The position numbers and the translations under genes are program-made. DNA of 64,000 bases from Argentina anserina. Lineage: Eukaryota; Streptophyta; Magnoliopsida; Rosales; Rosaceae. Below the pieces are notes generated by a model. It saw only the letters and a program-made list of their open reading frames with translations. It was not told the origin of the DNA and did not search any database. The DNA lies in the NCBI RefSeq assembly GCF_933775445.1, contig NC_065873.1, positions 23,064,001 to 23,128,000 of the forward strand, given 5' to 3'. Position 1 is the first letter of the stretch. Every line of letters begins with the position of its first letter. Shown piece after piece: positions 57,457 to 64,000 of this stretch.

Positions 57457-60406
57457 TGTAACGACCCTAAAATTTCGAGCTTAAAACTCAAAATTTTAAA
57501 ATCGTTAAACACAAAATAATCTCAATGAAATCGAAATCATTTTAATGTCGCAGCGGATCACATCTGAGTTTAAAATATAACTCAGTCAAGCCGATTATTA
57601 CAAACCAAATGATAATTCAACATATAACAAATGGAATTGTATAATCCTCACAACAACCTCACAAATAAAATTACACCAAATCTCACACACAATCCATGCT
57701 AGAGCCTCACCACTACTGGATGCGAACGACGTCGAGTCTTCGGAGTCGTCACTCAATCACCACTACTCAGCACCTGCGGAAGTATCCCCTACACCATTGA
57801 TATTGGTGCACCGGGATTGCAACACAAACCCGGTAAGCTTTACAGCTCGTATGAGTAAAATATTAATATAACTCTTGTCTCATAAAAGACACAACTCCAC
57901 ATCAACACAGTATAATGAAAATCATGAGAAATGAGCAACCCATCTGGTTACTCTAATACTTTCACAAAATGGTAACTAATGAGCGCTGGTACACATCTGT
58001 TACCCCTCACTTAGTATACCGCTGATGTTGGGTAACCACCCGCCACTCAACATCCACAACAAGCTGAGTACCCATGAGCAGATAACCACCCGTTACCTTC
58101 ATGCAGTACTATGGTAGACAGACTAGAGCTCTAACTGTATCGTAACTTTCGCCCGGCCAAAGGCTAGGTTCCGACTTGCCGAACATGTACAATAATCTCA
58201 CATCATATTGTACCACACATCACGTCCGAAGACAAATCACAATATTTCACATTCTTCGTGATAAAATCATGTACAATAATCACACATCATATTGTACGTT
58301 TTAAAACTTTCACGATATATCCACAATAAAAATCATCACAGTATATTATATAGCAAACTATATATATTCGTATTTATTTACCATTTATACAATATATACA
58401 TAGTCCACTATATCCTATACATGTCATATTTCATAAACACCTGAAAATTTCGTACGATAATCTCACATCATATCGTACCATTAAAATCACACATGCACAA
58501 TTTTTCTGTCACTGAAATAACTATTTTTAATGAATTAATAACAGTATGTAATTTAATAAACTATATATATATGTATTTATTACCATTATACTGTATATAC
58601 GTAGTCCACTAAGTTATATACATATTGTAATTCATTAAATAAACACACTTGCAAAAATGTTGAATCACCACGAGGGTAGATTCGTAATTCAGTGAGATTT
58701 TACTCACCTTATCGACTCGAGCGTAATTCCACAATTCCTGATGATAATTCCTTTCCTCGATTTAACGATCACCTTGAAAAGATAAGAAAAGAATTTTAGA
58801 ATCGTTTCGTAAACCTTTAAATGTCGAAACAGTAATAATCGGTTACTGTTCAGCAATTTTTCGGTTTTACGAAATTACTGTTCAGTGTTACTGTTCACTG
58901 TTACTATTCCCAAATACTGTACAAATATGCAATTAATACGTATTTCTGTACGTATAAACATTATATACGTATTTTCTGTACGTATAAATATTATATACGT
59001 ATTTCTGTACGTATAAATATTAATACGTATTTCTGTACGTATAAATATTATATACGTATTTCTGTACGTATAAATATTAATACGTATTTCTGTACGTATA
59101 TGTACGATTTAAATGTAAATACAAATTCAGTAAATAAAATTTACTAAATTACCCTTTTACAAAATTACTTTTTACATTTACCGAAAGTAATTTATAATTA
59201 CATTTACCGAAGGTAAAATTTAATTACATTTACCGTAGTAAATAAAAATTACATTTACATTTACCGTACACAGTAAATTACCAAAATACCCTTCTGTCAT
59301 AACTATTCCCACCGCCGCACGTGGCGGCGCGTGTGGCACACGCGCCACCTCCGGCGGGCCGCGCGTGGGGCCCACGCGCCGAGGCTAACCACGGCGCGTA
59401 TCACGCCACCGCCGCCCCAAAACTCTCCCTCATCTCTTCCTCCTCCTTCCTACGGTGGCAGACCCTCTCCTACACCTTCCACGCTCCCCCACGCGCCACT
59501 ACTAGGCGGCGGTAACCCTCCCCCTCTATCTCCCTCCGATCTCATCCCAAACACATCAAAAATTCACCTCAACAATCACATAATCATTCCTAGCATCTAT
59601 CTCACCTCAATCGATGGTGGGAAGCTCGTCTCGAGCTCGGTGGTGGCGAGGTGGATCGGCGCTGCGGCTTGCAGCGACTGTGGCGACGTCGGGGGTCCTC
59701 ACGGGGGCGAAGCAAGTGCTGGCAGGCTGGAGGGTGACTGCCTAGGTCCTTGCGACGTTGATAGGCAGGGCGGTGCAGGCCACGGGGAGCTGGAGGTCAA
59801 CGATCGGCGCGAGGCAAGGGGTCGGGGAACGAGAAGCTTGCGGGGTCGCCTACGGGGGAGCTCGCGTGGTCGTAGAGCGAGGTGGTGAGGACCACGTTGC
59901 TCCGGCTGAGGAGATCGTCGGTGATGCGAGGGGGAGGTGAGATTGAGGGAAAGAGAGAGTGAGGTTTCGGGGTGGGAGAGAGAGAGAAGCCGAGAGAGAA
60001 GAAAGAGAAGAGGGGAGGCGGCGAAACAAAGAGAGAGAGAAGGGTTTCCAATAATGGAAACCCTAATCTGAAAATGTCTATTTATACTCGTTTCAAAAAT
60101 CGGAAACTAACTTCCGACGTTAATAACTTTTACGTACGTCGTCCGATTAGAACACGTCACATACTCTCGAACTCGTATCGACGAGCTCTACAACTTTCGT
60201 GAAGGAAGTTTTCGCAACCGATCGACGGAATAAAAGTCGATATATACGTTGCGGAAACGTAACGTTTTTCGAATTAAACGTTCCGATAACGTATCCGTTA
60301 CTCGTTTCATAATGTCGTAACCAATCACCTCCATTCTAATTTAAATTTCACAATTTTATAGAATTCAAATCCACTCAAATGTTGTTTAAAAATTAGGGTT
60401 ATTACA
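57457..60406 (-). mobile_element. Solo-LTR-like element, copy 4, nested in copy 3
   Basis: 2950 bp with the perfect flanking repeat GTCTC (57452-57456, 60407-60411). Minus-strand TATA box GAGTATAAATAG at about 60078-60089. More diverged in sequence from copies 1-3, yet inserted later than copy 3, so at least two subfamilies were active. Confidence 0.9.
58935..59100. repeat. Tandem 27-29-bp repeats with palindromic GTACGTA words
   Basis: About six copies of a unit containing TACGTATTTCTGTACGTATA inside solo-LTR copy 4. Copies 1-3 have only one or two units here. Confidence 0.85.
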
Positions 60407-63400
60407 GTCTCAGTAAATAATAATTACCGTATTACCCTTCCAATATTACTTTTTTACCTTTAGTAAACGTAATTTAAATTTACAATTATTGTTCGTAAAT
60501 AAAATTTACATTTACCGTACGTAAATAAAATTTACATTTATATTTACCGTACGTAAAAATAAATTACAAATTTACCCTTCTCGGAATCACTGTTCACGCC
60601 GCCGCACGTGGGGCACACGCGCCGACACCGATCACGGCGCGTATCACGCCACCGCCGAGCCCATTCTCTTCTCCTTCCTCCCCTCTTCCTTCCCACGGCA
60701 TCACACCGTGCCTAGGCACCACCATGCGTTTACACGAGCCGCCTAAGGCGGCGGCATCTCCTCCAAAACCCTCATCCTCCAATCTCTTCCAAAACGCAAC
60801 CAATCAACCAGAAATCAACAATCAAGCATCACAACAAACTAATCATGCTAACCCTCACCTCAATCAAGCTTGGAGACCACCGGAGTTTGGCTTTGACACG
60901 GCGGAGGAAACGCAGCAAATTGGAGATGTTGGTGGAGCTCCGGCGCGGCGCGAGAGGGCGCGTCCTTCTTGGGGTTGCCTGCGAGGGGTGGTGCGGTGCC
61001 TCCTAGGCCGGCGGTGAGGACCACGTCTCCCTGAGATGGGAGATCGATGGTGAAGCCAAGAGGGAAGAGGAAAGGATCGGATGAGAGGGAGAGAAGGGAG
61101 GCGCGGGGTGAATGAAGGAAGTGGGTTTCTGAAAATGGAAACCCTACTTCACAAAGTTTCCTTTTATACCCCCCTCTAAAATCGGAAACTAACTTCCGTC
61201 GTTAATAACTTTTACGTACGACGTCCGATTCGAACGCGTCACATACTCACGAACTCGTATCGACGAGCTCTACAACTTTCGTGAAGAAAGTTTTCGCAAA
61301 CGATTGACGGAAGAAAAGTCGATATATACGTTGCGGAAATGTAACGTTTTTCTAATTAAACGTTCCGAGATCATTTCCGTTTCTTGTTTTATAACGTCGC
61401 TACCAATCACATTCATTCTAATTAAAATTCGCAATTTCATAGAATCCAAATCAAATTAATATTGTTTGAAATTTTAGGGTTATTACAAGACTTGAGAGAG
61501 GAGATGAAATTGAACAAGCCCTGGTGGAAGCAATCAAAGATTTCGATAATTGTTTTCTCAGAAAATTATGCCTCCTCCAGGTGGTGCTTGGATGAACTTG
61601 TGCACATACTGAAATGCAAGCAAAGATACGGACGGATTGTTTTGCCTGTATTTTATGAGGTAGATCCATCACATGTACGGAAACAAGAGGGGAGTTATGG
61701 ACGAGCATTTGGAAGTCATAAAAAAGAAAGACGTTTCAAGGACAAATTGCTCATTTGGAGGGATGCTCTATCAACTGCAGCTGATCTATCTGGCTTCGAC
61801 TCCAAAAATTATAGGTACGTAAGTGTTCCTCTTGTATTAGCTTGTACTTTTGTTAAGTATGATTCAAATTACACATTACCTGGTATCCACTAGTTTTTAT
61901 GTATATCTGCTAGGACCGAGACTGAATTAGTTGAGACAATTGTCAATGATATCTTGGCGAAATCGAAGTGTAACTTGTCAACTATTGTGACGGGCCTGGT
62001 TGGGGGTGAGAGTCAGATTCAACAAATTGAATGTTGTTATGCGTTGAAGCACAAGATGTTGAATGCTGCCCGGTAGGTATATGGGGTATGGGTGGTATTG
62101 GTAAGACCACCCTTGCTGATGCTGTGTTTCACCGATCCTCTTCTAAATTCAATGCTTGTAAATTTCTATCTAATGTCAGGGAGGAGTCACAGAAACGAGG
62201 GATACTTCGTCCGTGTAATGAACTCTTTCAGAAGTTGTTAAGAGGACGAAAGTGTAAGTATTGACTCTCCATCTATACTGTCAGATGTCTTAGACAGCTT
62301 GTCTCGTACAAAGGTCCTCTTGGTTCTTGATGATGTGAATGAGTCAGAACAATTAGAATGTTTACTTGAAGAAGTTGTGTTCGGCTGGGGGAGTAGAGTC
62401 ATTATAACCTCCAGAGATAGGTGTCCATTGAGAGGAAGAGTGGATGGTGATCATATATACAAGGTGAGTGAATTAAACGATGCAGATGCTCGGGACCTCT
62501 TTCAGTTGAAAGCTTCCAAAGTTGCTGGTTCCAAAATATATGATTCAGACTTGTTGAACGAAGTAGTAACTTATGCTGAAGGCATCCCATTAGTTTTTAC
62601 AGTTTTGGGTTCCTTATTTCGTAGCTGCAATAGCGAAAAAGACTTCGAGGATAAGCTAAAAACTTTGAAAGAGTTTCCTGACAAAAAAATCCAAAGTGTG
62701 TTGAGAGTGAGTTATAATGGATTACAGGAACGTGAGAAAGGGATATTTCTTGATATCGAATGTTTTTACAAAGGGAAGAAGATGTCTGATGTTGAAGGGC
62801 TGATAGAAATGCATGGCTTCAGTGCACCACGTCAGGGAATAATAGTTCTGGTCGATATGTCCCTCATATCAATTTCAACAAGTGATCACCTAGAGATGCA
62901 TGATTTGGTGCAAGAAATGGGTATGTCAATTGTTCGTGAACAATGTGCCTCTGATCCGGGAAGACGCAGTAGGGTGTGTAGTGTTGAGGATGCCTATAAA
63001 GTATTGCAACATAATACTGTAAGTGCCAAGCGCCTGTATTTATTGTCATTCTTTATGCTAATCGATCTTCTTCACAAACATGCTTCTAAAATCTTTTTTC
63101 GCCCGATGCTCAAAGTTATTTATATACATCCTAACATTGTTCCAACCTCTGTCAAAATTCTAATATAAGTTTTTCTTTATTTGTAAAAAAATTGGTACCC
63201 ATGCATGTAACTTTCCTTTATTCGTTGTTATTATTTTATAGGGAACTGCAGCAATTGAAGCCATGTTTGTTGACTCAATTAAGATTCGAGATACACAGTT
63301 GAGTCCTACGATCTTCATGAATATGCATAACTTACGGCTGTTGAAATTTGATGCGCGACCCATATTTATGTCTGGAAAATTTGATATCAAGTGCAAAGTG

Positions 63401-64000
63401 TACCTGCCTGATGGAGGTCTCAATACTCTTCCCGAAAGCATTGATATCTCTACTGGAAGAACGACCATTTTAAATCTTTGCCAGCGGAATTTGTTCCACA
63501 TAACCTCATTGAGCTTCATATGTCCGGTAGTCTACTTGAGAAACTTTGGAATGATGGCAAGGTACGCTCACCAAACCCTTCTTGAATAACTACTGTAATG
63601 AGAATTTTTCATGTTAAGTTTCCTTCTATATATTCTATAATTTGTGAGAGGATCTCGGCAGCTTAAAAGTGATAAAGACTTTGTCAGGATCCAGATCTTT
63701 CTCACAGTCTAAATATTGAGGTGATCAATCTTAGTGTGTGTGTAAGCTTGGCTGAAGTTCCTTCATATCTTGAAACTCTCGCCAAGCTTACCTCCCTGGA
63801 TCTGAGTGGGTGTGCAAATGTTACAACTTTTCCGGATAAGATGCCATGCAATATGAAATTCTTAAGTCTGTCTGGTTGCGGGCACCTGACTAAAGTTCCA
63901 GATCTCTGTCATTGTGCAAATATCGAGAATATAGATCTCATTGGTACAAACATCGAAAATTCTTCCACTCACCGTGTGAACGACTGGGGTGACATGGCAT

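Larger units (their letters stand above)
55796..61487 (-). mobile_element. Solo-LTR-like element, copy 3 (outer), in the TIR exon
   Basis: Starts TGTAACGACCCC and ends GGGTTATTACA with the perfect flanking repeat AGACT (55791-55795, 61488-61492). Without the nested copy it is about 2.7 kb. Minus-strand TATA box near 61160-61170. Copies 1 and 3 look especially alike by eye. Confidence 0.88.
55638..64000 (+). pseudogene. TIR-NBS-LRR pseudogene, split by nested LTR elements; runs off the right edge
   Basis: Exon 1 is 55638-55795 plus 61493-61814 (TIR; DVFLSFRGPDMRHKF, WCLDELVHI). Exon 2 is 61914-63018: P-loop GIWGMGGIGKTTLA, LLVLDDVN, GSRVIITSRD, FLDIECF, canonical MHD in LEMHDLVQEMG. Exon 3 is 63242-63561; LRR sequence follows from about 63653. 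Breaks: a 5.7-kb insertion in exon 1, an 8-bp deletion near 61528, and frame slips near 62031, 62245, 63443 and 63690. Closest relative here is the intact TNL at 36.5-45.2 kb. Confidence 0.88.

Noticed and set aside
59321..60202. Several GC-rich open frames up to 185 codons
   Set aside because: They lie in the GC-rich part of solo-LTR copy 4, differ in frame from other copies and look like composition effects.

Overview
This is plant nuclear DNA, most likely a eudicot. Genes have introns with GT/AG borders, the intergenic DNA is AT-rich and full of transposons, and the gene families (TIR-NBS-LRR receptors, a SPARK-type receptor kinase, an auxilin-related protein) are plant ones. A Cassandra TRIM element with a 5S-rRNA-like LTR is also present. 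A rosid, perhaps Rosaceae, fits the TIR-NBS-LRR style, but that is a guess.

Layout. 1-1.3 kb: 5' part of an auxilin-related gene on the minus strand, running off the left edge. 3.26-5.16 kb: an intact receptor-like kinase of the At1g11050 type. 5.6-10.9 kb: an inverted duplication of a gene 5' end around a tandem array of ~505-bp foldback units. 11.1-18.1 kb: a decayed L1-type LINE on the minus strand carrying a nested hAT element. 18.8-20.8 kb: a TIR-NBS fragment joined to a kinase-tail fragment. 21.4-27.3 kb: LINE ORF1 remains split by an LTR-like element that contains Cassandra and a foldback element. 27.6-32.4 kb: a Mutator-like element hosting an almost intact hAT transposon. 34.9-45.2 kb: an apparently complete five-coding-exon TIR-NBS-LRR (TNL) gene of about 1100 residues. 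45.5-55.1 kb: a second kinase/TNL chimera heavily split by insertions. 55.6-64 kb: a TNL pseudogene split by nested LTR-like elements, continuing off the right edge.

The region is a TNL resistance-gene cluster that has exchanged pieces with a neighbouring receptor kinase. Three observations stand out. The intact TNL has MHV instead of MHD and ends in a hydrophobic tail that looks like a tail anchor. Two separate loci share the same TIR-NBS/kinase-tail junction, so a chimera was formed and then duplicated. Four copies of a 2.7-3.0 kb solo-LTR-like element with TGTAAC/TTACA ends occur in 20 kb; each carries a minus-strand TATA box 316-319 bp from its right end, and one sits 8 bp beyond an exon of the intact TNL.

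The only genes that look functional are the auxilin-related gene, the receptor kinase, the TNL and, except for two stop codons, the hAT transposase. All boundaries were read by eye; splice sites are inferred from frame continuity and motif conservation.
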